Origin: RGIG3701 sp031553595
GTDB lineage: Bacteria; Planctomycetota; Planctomycetia; Pirellulales; Thermoguttaceae
Direction: 5' to 3'
Assembly: GCA_031553595.1 (NCBI GenBank)
Contig: JAVBLI010000007.1
Span: 62,001 to 126,000 of the forward strand
Length of the DNA stretch: 64,000 bases
Within the stretch, counting starts at the first letter, position 1. Every line of letters starts with the position of its first letter. Shown here in pieces: positions 41,053 through 48,564 of this stretch. The notes beneath the pieces are model-generated. The model did not search any database. It saw only the letters and a list, made by a program, of their open reading frames with translations, and was not told where the DNA came from. Position numbers and translations under genes: made by a program.

Positions 41053-41736
41053 ATGAAATCACGGAACCCCTTTCTCGATCTTTTCACGATCTCCGAGGAA
41101 GCGCCGCCCGAGAGCAGTTTTCTGCACCAGAGCCGGGAGGCGGTCGAACGGCATTTCCAGCGAGGAAAGTACGGAAATTTCCTGCTTCCGGAGGGCATTC
41201 GTCCCTCGTTCGACCTGCAAGTCATCCCGACAGAAGGTTTCCGCACGGAATCTTATACCGACGAACTCCTGAAAAAACCCTACCCCTCCCTCTACGCCGC
41301 CATTTCCGGCCAGCGTCTGATGGAAGTGCTTTTCGCGCTGCTGGAGCCGCTGGGCCCCACGCTGTGCGTTACTCTGGAAAGTACGCACGACGACCAGGAC
41401 GACGACGAAAAACTGTTTTTCCGCGACGAAATCGACGCTCCGGTGTTCAAAAGCATCCTGCTGGATTTCGAGCAATACCTGCTTTCCGACGGCTGTGCAA
41501 GTATCACCGCAGCCCACCCTGAAGCCCTCATGGAAATTCGTCTCGACGACCACAAACTCCTCGTGGCCTACGCCGACGACCTCCGCGAATTCGAACAAAT
41601 TCTGATACACAATTCCATTTACCCCCTGCCCGGCTTCAAACTCATCACCGACGGCGAGCACGTCCACGTCACCCGCAACAGCGATCTGGACTCCTTCCAC
41701 GCCCTGCTCAACGTCCTCAACGCCGAGCCCTGCTGA
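41053..41736 (+). CDS. Hypothetical cytoplasmic protein
   Basis: This 227-residue acidic protein has no signal peptide or membrane segment. Notable blocks are FDLQVIPTEGFRTESYTDEL, LESTHDDQDDDEKLFFRDE and FEQYLLSDGCASITAAHPEA. The mix of alternating strands and helices suggests a compact alpha/beta fold. I recognise no family. ATG 41053 is chosen; GTG 41029 in frame is possible but would leave a leader of only about 15 nt. Neither has a clear ribosome-binding site. The gene has its own promoter and is followed by the hisA promoter. Confidence 0.72.
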   Translation: MKSRNPFLDLFTISEEAPPESSFLHQSREAVERHFQRGKYGNFLLPEGIRPSFDLQVIPTEGFRTESYTDELLKKPYPSLYAAISGQRLMEVLFALLEPLGPTLCVTLESTHDDQDDDEKLFFRDEIDAPVFKSILLDFEQYLLSDGCASITAAHPEALMEIRLDDHKLLVAYADDLREFEQILIHNSIYPLPGFKLITDGEHVHVTRNSDLDSFHALLNVLNAEPC

Positions 41737-41772
41737 ATTCTATTTCATTTCTCATTCCGCATTCTCCCCCCC

Positions 41773-41801
41773 TTGCGAAAAACCCAAACCCGTGGCATAA
41801 T
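41773..41801 (+). promoter_or_regulatory. Sigma70-type promoter for hisA
   Basis: TTGCGA (41773-41778), a 17-bp spacer and CATAAT (41796-41801), about 54 bp before the hisA start. Confidence 0.6.
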
Positions 41802-41854
41802 GACTTACTTATAATTGGACTATTATATATAGGTAGATTCAGGGGGATTCCGCT

Positions 41855-42577
41855 GTGCAAATTTTACCGGCAATTGATCTTCGGGGCGGATGCTGCGTGC
41901 GTCTGCGTCAGGGGGATTACGCCCAGGAAACCGTTTTCGGTGACGACCCCGCCCAAATGGCCCGCAAGTGGGAAGCCGAGGGCGGCGATCTGCTGCATCT
42001 GGTGGATCTGGACGGCGCCAAAGAAGGCAGGCCCGTCAATCTCCCGGCCGTCAAAGCCATTCTCGTGGCGGTAAAAATCCCCTGCGAGCTCGGCGGCGGC
42101 ATCCGGGATGAGGCCACGATTGCGCAACTGCTGGAAATCGGCCTGGCGCGCGTCATCATCGGCACCCGTGCCCTGCGCGACCCGCTGTGGTTCCGCGAAA
42201 TGTGCGCAAAATTCCCGAATCGCCTCGTGCTGGGAATCGACGCCCGCGACGGCATGGTCGCCACGGACGGCTGGCTGGAAACCAGCGAGACGGGGGCCGT
42301 GGAACTGGCAAAACAATTTTCAGACGCTCCAATCGCCGCGATCATTTACACCGACATCGCCACCGACGGCATGATGCAGGGCGCGAACATCGCGGGCATG
42401 GCGGAAATGAAAGCCGCGGTGTCCGTGCCGGTAATCGCTTCCGGCGGCGTCACGACGCTGGAGGATGTCCGCCAACTCGCCGCCACGAATATGGACGGCT
42501 GCATCATCGGCCGCGCCCTGTACGAAGGCACGATCCGCCTTCCGGAAGCGGTCCAAGCCGCTTCGCGGCAGCTGTAA
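41855..42577 (+). CDS. hisA: ProFAR isomerase (histidine biosynthesis)
   Basis: HisA isomerises ProFAR to PRFAR in histidine synthesis. The 240-residue TIM barrel shows LPAIDLRGG with catalytic Asp8, LVDLDGAKEG, CELGGGIRDE, the phosphate-binding GIDARDG and IYTDIATDGMMQG with the second catalytic Asp, then VIASGGVTTLEDV. The start is GTG 41855, preceded by AGGGGGA. Other his genes are not in the window, so hisA stands alone here. Its stop TAA lies inside an inverted repeat that fills the gap to the EF-G2 gene. Confidence 0.96.
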   Translation: MQILPAIDLRGGCCVRLRQGDYAQETVFGDDPAQMARKWEAEGGDLLHLVDLDGAKEGRPVNLPAVKAILVAVKIPCELGGGIRDEATIAQLLEIGLARVIIGTRALRDPLWFREMCAKFPNRLVLGIDARDGMVATDGWLETSETGAVELAKQFSDAPIAAIIYTDIATDGMMQGANIAGMAEMKAAVSVPVIASGGVTTLEDVRQLAATNMDGCIIGRALYEGTIRLPEAVQAASRQL

Positions 42578-42672
42578 GCCACAAGCTACGAGCACCCGCT
42601 TACGCTACCATACTTATTCGACACAACACAACCAACCGGCGAGCTTAACGCTTATGGCTTACAGCTTGCAGC
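42570..42672. repeat. Word-type inverted repeat spanning the hisA stop
   Basis: AGCTGTAAGCCACAAGC begins in the last hisA codons and includes the TAA stop. The inverse GCTTATGGCTTACAGCT lies at about 42650-42666. The core AGCTGTAAGCCA pairs perfectly with TGGCTTACAGCT. The 3' part also repeats AGCTTGCAGCTT-like words. Confidence 0.7.
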
Positions 42673-42707
42673 TTTTAATGTCATTTTCATAATCAAGGAA
42701 TAGTTTT

Positions 42708-44810
42708 ATGGCGAAATACCAGGCTGGAGATATTCGAAACGTTGCACTTTGCGGTCATGGAGGCGCGGGGAAAACCTCGATGGTCGACAAGATTTTGCAC
42801 CTGGTCGGCGCGATCAACCACGTGGGGAGCGTGGACGCCGGGAGCAGTTTCTGCGATTTCGACGAGGAGGAGAAGGCCCACAAGTACACGATCGAGGCCA
42901 AGATCACGCATTTCGATTATGAAGGCAAGCTGTTCAATTTCATCGACACGCCCGGTTACCCCGATTTCATCGGCCAGACCATCGGCGCCCTGGCCGGCGT
43001 GGACAACGCGCTGGTCGCGGTCAATGCCGCCGCCGGAATCGAAGTGAATACCCGCCGGGTGTTCAACGAGGCGAAGAAGCTGGGCCTGGGCCGGATGATC
43101 GTCCTGACGAAGCTCGACAGCGACAACCTGAAATTCGACGACCTGATGGACAACCTCCGCGACGTGTTCGGGGCCGAGTGTTTCCTGATGAACGTTCCGC
43201 TGGGAATCGGCTCGAAGTTCCACGGCGTGGCCTCTGTCCTGAACCCGGAAGCGACCGACAACGCCGACGCGATGGTGGATGTCAACGCCGCCCAGGAAGC
43301 ATTTTATGAGCAGGCGGTGATGGCCGACGATGCGCTGATGGAAAAGTTCCTCGAGGGCGAATTCCCCACGGCGGAAGAGCTCGCGGGGCTGCTGCCCAAA
43401 GCGGTGCAGTCGGGCATGGTGATTCCGGTGTTCTGCGTGTCCACGAAAAACGACGTGGGTGTGAAGGAACTGCTGGCTGCGATCAAGATGTGTGCGGTGA
43501 CGCCGGACATGGTTACGAAAACGGCCGTCAACGACAAGGGCGAGGAAGTGGACGTGAAGCCGGACGCTGCCGGGCCGCTGGTGGCGCAGGTGTTCAAGAC
43601 CCGTTCCGACCCGTTCGTGCAGAAGCTGAGCTATTTCCGCGTGTATTCGGGCACGGTCAAAACCGGCGACACGGTTCCGGTGGTCGGCAGCCGTAAGGGC
43701 GTGAAAATCGCGCAGCTTATCCTGCCGCAGGCGTCGCAGTCGGAAAACGTGGACGAGGCGGGCCCGGGTTACATCGCGGCGGTCGCCAAGGCGGAAGACC
43801 TGCACACGGATTCGACGCTGGGCACGTACACGATGCCGCACATTCACTTCCCCACCCCGATGGTCGGCCTGGCCGCCACGCCCAAAAGCCGCGGCGACGA
43901 AGGCAAACTCTCCGGCGCCTTGGCGAAACTCGTGGATGAAGACCCCACGTTCAAGCGCGAGCAGGACATGCAGACCAAAGAGCTCGTCATCACGGGCATG
44001 AGCGAGCTGCACCTGCAAATCCTCCAGGAGCGTCTCAAGCGGCGCGACAAGGTGGAAATCGACACCCGCGAGCCGAAAATTCCGTATCGCGAAACGGTTC
44101 AGGTGAAGGCCGAGGGTTCATACCGCCACAAGAAGCAGTCCGGCGGTAGCGGCCAGTTCGGCGAAGTCCACATCCGTATGTATCCGTTCCCGGAAGGCAC
44201 CGTGCCGGAAGAATACGCCACGAAAGACCGTTTCCCGACGCTGAAGGAATTTCACCACGACCCGGAATTCAACTTCCTGTGGGTGGAAACCGTCGTCGGC
44301 GGCACGATCCCCGGTAACTTCATGCCCGCCATCGAAAAGGGCTTCAAGGAACGGATGAACCGCGGCGTCATCGCCGGTTACCGTGTGCAGGACGTGTGCG
44401 TGGAAGTCTATTTCGGCAAGCACCACCCGGTGGACAGTAACGAAACGGCCTTCAAAACCGCCGGCTCGATGGCCTTCCGCAACGTGTTCCAGGAAGCCCG
44501 GCCGTCGCTGCTGGAGCCGATCACGAAAATCGAGATCACCGTCCCGACGGATAAAGTCGGCGACATTTCCGGCGACCTCTCCACGCGGCGCGGACGCCCG
44601 GTGGGCATGGAAAGCGCCGGCGGCGGCATGCAGACCATCATCGCGGAAATCCCGCTGGCGGAAGTCACGACTTACGCCCGCACCCTCTCCAGCCTCACGG
44701 GCGGTCAGGGCAGCTACACACTGGAATTACTGCGTTACGACGTGGTACCCGGAAATATCGTCCAGGAAATCATCGCGAAAGCGAAAATGGTCGAGGAAGA
44801 AGAGGAATAA
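42708..44810 (+). CDS. EF-G2-type translation-factor-like GTPase
   Basis: The 700-residue protein has all five EF-G domains but belongs to the EF-G-2-like subgroup, not canonical FusA. G1 is GHGGAGKTS instead of GHIDAGKTT. The switch I RGITI motif is absent (EEEKAHKYTIEAKI). G3 is DTPGYPDF, with Tyr at the usual catalytic His. G4 is TKLD. Domain IV (about 475-600) includes GGSGQFGEVHIRMYP, and domain V ends GGQGSYTLELLRYD. T. thermophilus EF-G-2 shares the Tyr and TKLD features. The role may be ribosome-linked but specialised. Start ATG 42708 follows AAGGAA. It appears monocistronic, with a terminator 28 bp after the stop. Confidence 0.92.
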   Translation: MAKYQAGDIRNVALCGHGGAGKTSMVDKILHLVGAINHVGSVDAGSSFCDFDEEEKAHKYTIEAKITHFDYEGKLFNFIDTPGYPDFIGQTIGALAGVDNALVAVNAAAGIEVNTRRVFNEAKKLGLGRMIVLTKLDSDNLKFDDLMDNLRDVFGAECFLMNVPLGIGSKFHGVASVLNPEATDNADAMVDVNAAQEAFYEQAVMADDALMEKFLEGEFPTAEELAGLLPKAVQSGMVIPVFCVSTKNDVGVKELLAAIKMCAVTPDMVTKTAVNDKGEEVDVKPDAAGPLVAQVFKTRSDPFVQKLSYFRVYSGTVKTGDTVPVVGSRKGVKIAQLILPQASQSENVDEAGPGYIAAVAKAEDLHTDSTLGTYTMPHIHFPTPMVGLAATPKSRGDEGKLSGALAKLVDEDPTFKREQDMQTKELVITGMSELHLQILQERLKRRDKVEIDTREPKIPYRETVQVKAEGSYRHKKQSGGSGQFGEVHIRMYPFPEGTVPEEYATKDRFPTLKEFHHDPEFNFLWVETVVGGTIPGNFMPAIEKGFKERMNRGVIAGYRVQDVCVEVYFGKHHPVDSNETAFKTAGSMAFRNVFQEARPSLLEPITKIEITVPTDKVGDISGDLSTRRGRPVGMESAGGGMQTIIAEIPLAEVTTYARTLSSLTGGQGSYTLELLRYDVVPGNIVQEIIAKAKMVEEEEE

Positions 44811-44838
44811 TAGCCGTTTTTCAGTAGAAATTCAGCGA

Positions 44839-44875
44839 AACGTGTCGGTGCGGGGAGTGCCGGCACGTTTTTTTT
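44839..44875 (+). terminator. Rho-independent terminator after the EF-G2 gene
   Basis: ACGTGTCGG pairs with CCGGCACGT (one G-T pair) and is followed by eight Ts. Confidence 0.85.
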
Positions 44876-44977
44876 GTGTGCCGGCGTGCAGGATGTGCGG
44901 ATTACGCAGATTTAACCCGCCCCGGAGGCATTCTTTGAGTTCTTCCCGGCATATGACGAAAATAGAACTAAGAATAT

Positions 44978-44997
44978 GTCCGCCGCAAGAGGCGGAC
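44978..44997 (+). promoter_or_regulatory. Hairpin in the leader of the mini-pilin operon
   Basis: A perfect 7-bp stem GTCCGCC / GGCGGAC with loop GCAAGA lies 28 bp before the first ribosome-binding site. It has no T-run, so it is not a terminator; it may protect or regulate the mRNA. Confidence 0.45.
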
Positions 44998-45035
44998 TAG
45001 CCGGGGGCAAAAACAGACAGAAACAGGAGTATCGC

Positions 45036-45212
45036 ATGTTGCGCCGAATGAGAAACCGCCGCGGGGCGCTGTCTTTTGAGTGGATCATCATCGTCACGCT
45101 GCTGGTGATCGGAATGATCGGCGGGCTGGGGGCGCTGCGCAACTCCATCCTGGCGAAGGTGGCGGATATGTCCGTCAGCGTGGATAACCTGAATAAGGCG
45201 GCCACTCCGTAG
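45036..45212 (+). CDS. Mini prepilin-like membrane protein 1
   Basis: The 58-residue protein has a basic leader MLRRMRNRRG, then ALSFEW and a hydrophobic helix (IIIVTLLVIGMIGGLGAL) with a short polar tail. Gly10 followed by Glu at +5 matches the class III (Flp/type IVb) prepilin cleavage rule, and the small size fits Flp pilins. ATG 45036 follows AGGAG. It is the first of three tandem paralogues with 12 bp to the next gene. No Tad/Flp assembly genes are visible here. Function as a pilin is inferred, not shown. Confidence 0.75.
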   Translation: MLRRMRNRRGALSFEWIIIVTLLVIGMIGGLGALRNSILAKVADMSVSVDNLNKAATP

Positions 45213-45224
45213 GAGAAAACGAAC

Positions 45225-45413
45225 ATGAAATCTTATAAAAAACGTCGCGGCGTGCTGTCTTTCGAGTGGATTCTCATCACCGTCGTGCTGACCGTCGGCA
45301 TCATCGGCGGCCTGGCATCCATGCGGATGATCATGCTCATGGAAGCGACGGACACGATGAACGCGATCGACGCGATTAAAGTGGATTTCGTCAAAGACCC
45401 TAATGACCCGTGA
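45225..45413 (+). CDS. Mini prepilin-like membrane protein 2
   Basis: The 62-residue paralogue has the leader MKSYKKRRG, then VLSFEW with Glu at +5 of the predicted cut after Gly9. The membrane helix ILITVVLTVGIIGGLASM is followed by a tail rich in Met, Asp and Lys. ATG 45225 follows AGGAGAAAA. The tail differs strongly from copies 1 and 3 while the RRGxLxFEW and IGGL blocks are kept, which points to selection on processing and helix packing. Confidence 0.75.
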   Translation: MKSYKKRRGVLSFEWILITVVLTVGIIGGLASMRMIMLMEATDTMNAIDAIKVDFVKDPNDP

Positions 45414-45436
45414 AATTTGCAGAGAAGGAACACATC

Positions 45437-45613
45437 ATGATGAGGAAGAATCGCCGCGGCCTGCTGGCTTTTGAATGGCTGATCATCGTCACGCTACTGG
45501 TCATCGGCATGATCGGCGGCTTGGGTGTGCTCCGCGCGAAGCTTTACACGACATGCGACGTGATGCCGCAAAATGTCTCGAACATGAACCAGGGATTTAT
45601 TTCCACACCGTAA
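45437..45613 (+). CDS. Mini prepilin-like membrane protein 3
   Basis: The 58-residue paralogue has the leader MMRKNRRG, then LLAFEW (Glu +5) and helix LIIVTLLVIGMIGGLGVL, nearly identical to copy 1. A short tail contains one Cys (TTCDVMPQN). ATG 45437 is preferred to ATG 45440 and to upstream GTG 45410 because GAAGGAA lies 6 bases upstream. It ends the three-gene set 40 bp before a long hairpin. Confidence 0.75.
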   Translation: MMRKNRRGLLAFEWLIIVTLLVIGMIGGLGVLRAKLYTTCDVMPQNVSNMNQGFISTP

Positions 45614-45653
45614 TCAGGTGTAAATAGACCGTTCGATCAAAACCACTGCCTAA

Positions 45654-45686
45654 AGGGGAAAACATTTTGCAAAATTGTTTTCCCCT
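45654..45686. terminator. Bidirectional terminator-like hairpin
   Basis: AGGGGAAAACA pairs with TGTTTTCCCCT around an AT-rich loop (TTTTGCAAAA), with a short CTTC tail. It lies between the mini-pilin set and the convergent lipoprotein gene. Confidence 0.65.
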
Positions 45687-45745
45687 CTTCGCTGCGCGAA
45701 TTCACCCCTTCAAAAAACTCTTACTTCTTTTCTTTTTTTCACTTT

Positions 45746-48382
45746 CTACTCATTCCACCGCACCTCCAGCGCCTGCACCGCTTCCGGCGTGGAAATCAGC
45801 AGTACCGGCTTCCCACCCAGCACGGCGCTGGCGACGCCGGTGATGACGCTGCCGAAATTGAACTGATCCAGAAAAATTCCGTCGCCGCTGATCAGGTGCA
45901 TGGAGGAATCCACCCCCAGCACGAGCCACTGGCCGCGTTTTCGGAGGGGCTCCTGCACATGAACGGGGAAGAACATGTCCACCGGGCGCAGGTACATCCC
46001 GGCGGGCAGATCCAGGCTCCATTTTTCTTTTCCGCCGGCGTCCAACCCGACAGCTGTGTATTTTCCACCCACCCCCAGCGACATGCCGGCCAGCATCTGC
46101 TCGCCATCCCCCGCCAGGTCTGCCGTGACGATCCAGCCCATGGTCCGGCCTTTGACGGGCAACTCGCCGATTTTCTTCAGGGCACTGTCCACTAAAATCA
46201 GGTTCCCGGAGCGGTTCGCGCACAGCATGGCCGGTTTCGGGCCCGTCACGGCGCCGGAATGAATTTCCGCGTCCTGCAGGGCCGTCTCGGCGAGAATCGC
46301 GGGTAAAAGCGGCGTCACGTTCCACACCGGCGCCATCTGGAACACCGTCTCCAGTTCCGGAATCTGCCCCAGCAGTTTCCCTTCCAGCGAAACTTTATGG
46401 ACGCCCTTCCCCTCCCAGAAACTGACGTAAAATTCCAGCCGGCCGTCACCGTCCAGATCGCACAGCACCATGTCCGCGATGATGTTCGGCAGGTTGCGGG
46501 CCGGGACATCCGGATAACGGGAAATCGGCTGCCAGTTTTCATCAAAAAGATGCACCCGCTTCCCGTACGTGGCGAAAACCCGTTTCCCCGTGCCCGGCAT
46601 GACGGCAGACACCAGGAACAGCTCGAAATCCTCCGGCTCCAGCGCCAGCTCATGACGATTTTTCACCTCTCCCGCCGCGGTCAGCTCCGTGATCGTGCGC
46701 CCGTTTTCCAGAATGAAGACGCGGTCATCCGCCGTCACCGTTTCCGCGGGAATGACGAGGATGTTCGCCGGGCCTTTTAGCTCTTCCGTTTTCCACCGCG
46801 GCCGAAGCGAAAACGTGGTCGGGCTGCTGGGCAGGGAGATATTCACCTCCGGCACTGAAACCGGCGAAATATCCTCCAGAAAAATCCCCGCCTCGATCCA
46901 GCGCGAAACGCTCTCCACGTAATCCTGCTGCAGCTTCTGCGTCTGACTCATCACCTCCGGGTACACATTCCGACCGCCCTGCACATCCTTCACCCGCGCG
47001 ACCATCCGATCCGCGAGATTCGGACTGTAATCCGGCGTGAACGCCTGCACCGTGCCGTTTTTGTCCAGCAGAAACATGGTGATGATGCCCTGCGTTTTAA
47101 ACGCTTTCTTCATGTCTTTCCCGTCCGGATCGCGGGCGTACGGAATCGTGGAGCCGAAATCCGTCAGCGTCTGGGTCAGCGTTTCGTCCGCCACCGCCGC
47201 CGGGTCCACACTCACCGCCCAAAACACCACATCCGGGTCATTCTTCAGCCGCTGGTATGCCTTCTCGATTTCCTGGAACATGAACTGGAACTGCTTTCCG
47301 TAAGTGGCCCAGAAAATCAGCACCACCGTCTTCCCCTTCAGGCTTTCCGGCGTCACGGCGTTTCCGTCTTTATTCGTAAACATAAACTTCGGCACCGGCT
47401 TTCCCAGCAGTTCCAGCTGCGGCGGCGAGAAATTCTCCACTTCCCGCGCATCCGCCGGAACCTGGAACGTGTCCGTGATCTGCGCGTCCTGAGCGTTTAT
47501 CTCCGCACCGAAAAAGTCCATCGTCAGCTTCATGGAATCCATGGTCGTGCCGGAAGTGGCCATCTCTTTCCGCAGACGCTGCGTGGGCAGCTCCACCCGC
47601 CGCAGCAGGAAATTATCGCGGTCGATCCAGAAAACGGTGTCCTCGTCATTCCGTTTCGCGGAGATGCGGTAACAGGGAAAGTCACCGAACATGGCCGGGG
47701 AGAGCATGGAAATGTCGCTTCGCTGGACACCGTAAAGGAATGTCGCCAGCGGGTCTTTCGCGTAAAGCAGTACCAGCGGTGGCGGCAAGAACGAAAACCG
47801 ATTCGTCTCCACGTTAATCAGCCCCAGGTAAATTTCCCGGTCGCGCAGCAGGTCCAGCAGCGTGATTTCCTCCGGGCACTTCCGGTGAATAATCACCCCC
47901 TGCATCAGATCCGTGTATGCAAGAAAATCCTTTCCATCCGCGTTAATCACCGTATTATCCACACTGATCTGCACACGGTTCGGCCGCTGGAGATTCGTGC
48001 GGTACTTAATCTTCCGCTGCGAGGATTTCTCGCCTTTCGTCCACATGATATTAATCTCGCCGTTATCCCGGTAAGATTTCGCGTCACGGTACGCCTTCAC
48101 CATTTTATCGAAAATTGGCTGCACCGGCTCCTGCGGCACGGGAAGCGTTTCGCGTTTCACGCCATCCGCATCAGGCCCCAGCTGCATCCCCCCCGCCCCG
48201 CCATTTCCATTGCGCACCGCCACCAGCGGAGCACCGCCGCCGTCCGTCACCACCGGCTTTTCGCCCGCACCGCCCTGTTCGTCCGCCTTTTTCCGGCATC
48301 CGGAAGTAAATAACAGACACGCGCAGAGGCACACGCACAGCAGCGGCCCCAGCAAGTTCGGCATGGTATTTCGATTTATCAT
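45746..48382 (-). CDS. Large lipoprotein: LolA-like region, thioredoxin-fold domain and beta-propeller-like C-terminus
   Basis: The 878-residue exported lipoprotein has a lipobox after a Cys-rich leader (LLFTSGC, Cys29). An N-terminal domain (about 85-300) resembles LolA/DUF2092 outer-membrane lipoprotein-sorting-like sheets (MVKAYRDAKSYRDNGEI). A thioredoxin/TlpA-like domain (about 320-470) follows, with KGKTVVLIFWATYGKQF where the CxxC should be, so no redox centre. The C-terminal 350 residues carry FG-GAP/PQQ-like repeats (CDLDGDGRLEFYVSF, TADLAGDGEQMLAG). It is probably a surface or periplasmic binding protein. The ATG follows CAGGAA. A promoter lies about 50-80 bp upstream. Confidence 0.8.
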   Translation of the reverse strand: MINRNTMPNLLGPLLCVCLCACLLFTSGCRKKADEQGGAGEKPVVTDGGGAPLVAVRNGNGGAGGMQLGPDADGVKRETLPVPQEPVQPIFDKMVKAYRDAKSYRDNGEINIMWTKGEKSSQRKIKYRTNLQRPNRVQISVDNTVINADGKDFLAYTDLMQGVIIHRKCPEEITLLDLLRDREIYLGLINVETNRFSFLPPPLVLLYAKDPLATFLYGVQRSDISMLSPAMFGDFPCYRISAKRNDEDTVFWIDRDNFLLRRVELPTQRLRKEMATSGTTMDSMKLTMDFFGAEINAQDAQITDTFQVPADAREVENFSPPQLELLGKPVPKFMFTNKDGNAVTPESLKGKTVVLIFWATYGKQFQFMFQEIEKAYQRLKNDPDVVFWAVSVDPAAVADETLTQTLTDFGSTIPYARDPDGKDMKKAFKTQGIITMFLLDKNGTVQAFTPDYSPNLADRMVARVKDVQGGRNVYPEVMSQTQKLQQDYVESVSRWIEAGIFLEDISPVSVPEVNISLPSSPTTFSLRPRWKTEELKGPANILVIPAETVTADDRVFILENGRTITELTAAGEVKNRHELALEPEDFELFLVSAVMPGTGKRVFATYGKRVHLFDENWQPISRYPDVPARNLPNIIADMVLCDLDGDGRLEFYVSFWEGKGVHKVSLEGKLLGQIPELETVFQMAPVWNVTPLLPAILAETALQDAEIHSGAVTGPKPAMLCANRSGNLILVDSALKKIGELPVKGRTMGWIVTADLAGDGEQMLAGMSLGVGGKYTAVGLDAGGKEKWSLDLPAGMYLRPVDMFFPVHVQEPLRKRGQWLVLGVDSSMHLISGDGIFLDQFNFGSVITGVASAVLGGKPVLLISTPEAVQALEVRWNE

Positions 48383-48433
48383 AAAATTCCTGATCTTCCG
48401 TTAAAGGCGGGATTCTGCCAATGAAACGCCGTT

Positions 48434-48462
48434 ATTATCCCCGATTTTCCCGTTTTCCGCAA
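48434..48462 (-). promoter_or_regulatory. Candidate promoter for the large lipoprotein gene
   Basis: On the minus strand, TTGCGG (48457-48462), a 17-bp spacer and GATAAT (48434-48439). Confidence 0.55.
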
Positions 48463-48488
48463 GAGTAATTCTTGTCCGTACAAAATAG

Positions 48489-48526
48489 AAAAAGAGATGA
48501 ATCGCCGGAGCGTTTTCATCTCTTTT
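48489..48526 (-). terminator. Terminator after the VIT-VWA gene
   Basis: AAAAGAGATGAA pairs with TTTTCATCTCTTTT around a CGCCGGAGCG loop, and A- and T-runs on both sides would let it work on either strand. It lies 39 bp past the VIT-VWA stop. Confidence 0.8.
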
Positions 48527-48564
48527 ATAATCACCGCCGCGCAACTCGCGGCTCATTCACTACT

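Noticed and set aside
42708..44810. Tetracycline-resistance ribosomal protection protein
   Set aside because: The G-domain motifs (DTPGY, TKLD, no RGITI) and full EF-G layout fit the EF-G-2 subgroup, not TetM/TetO.
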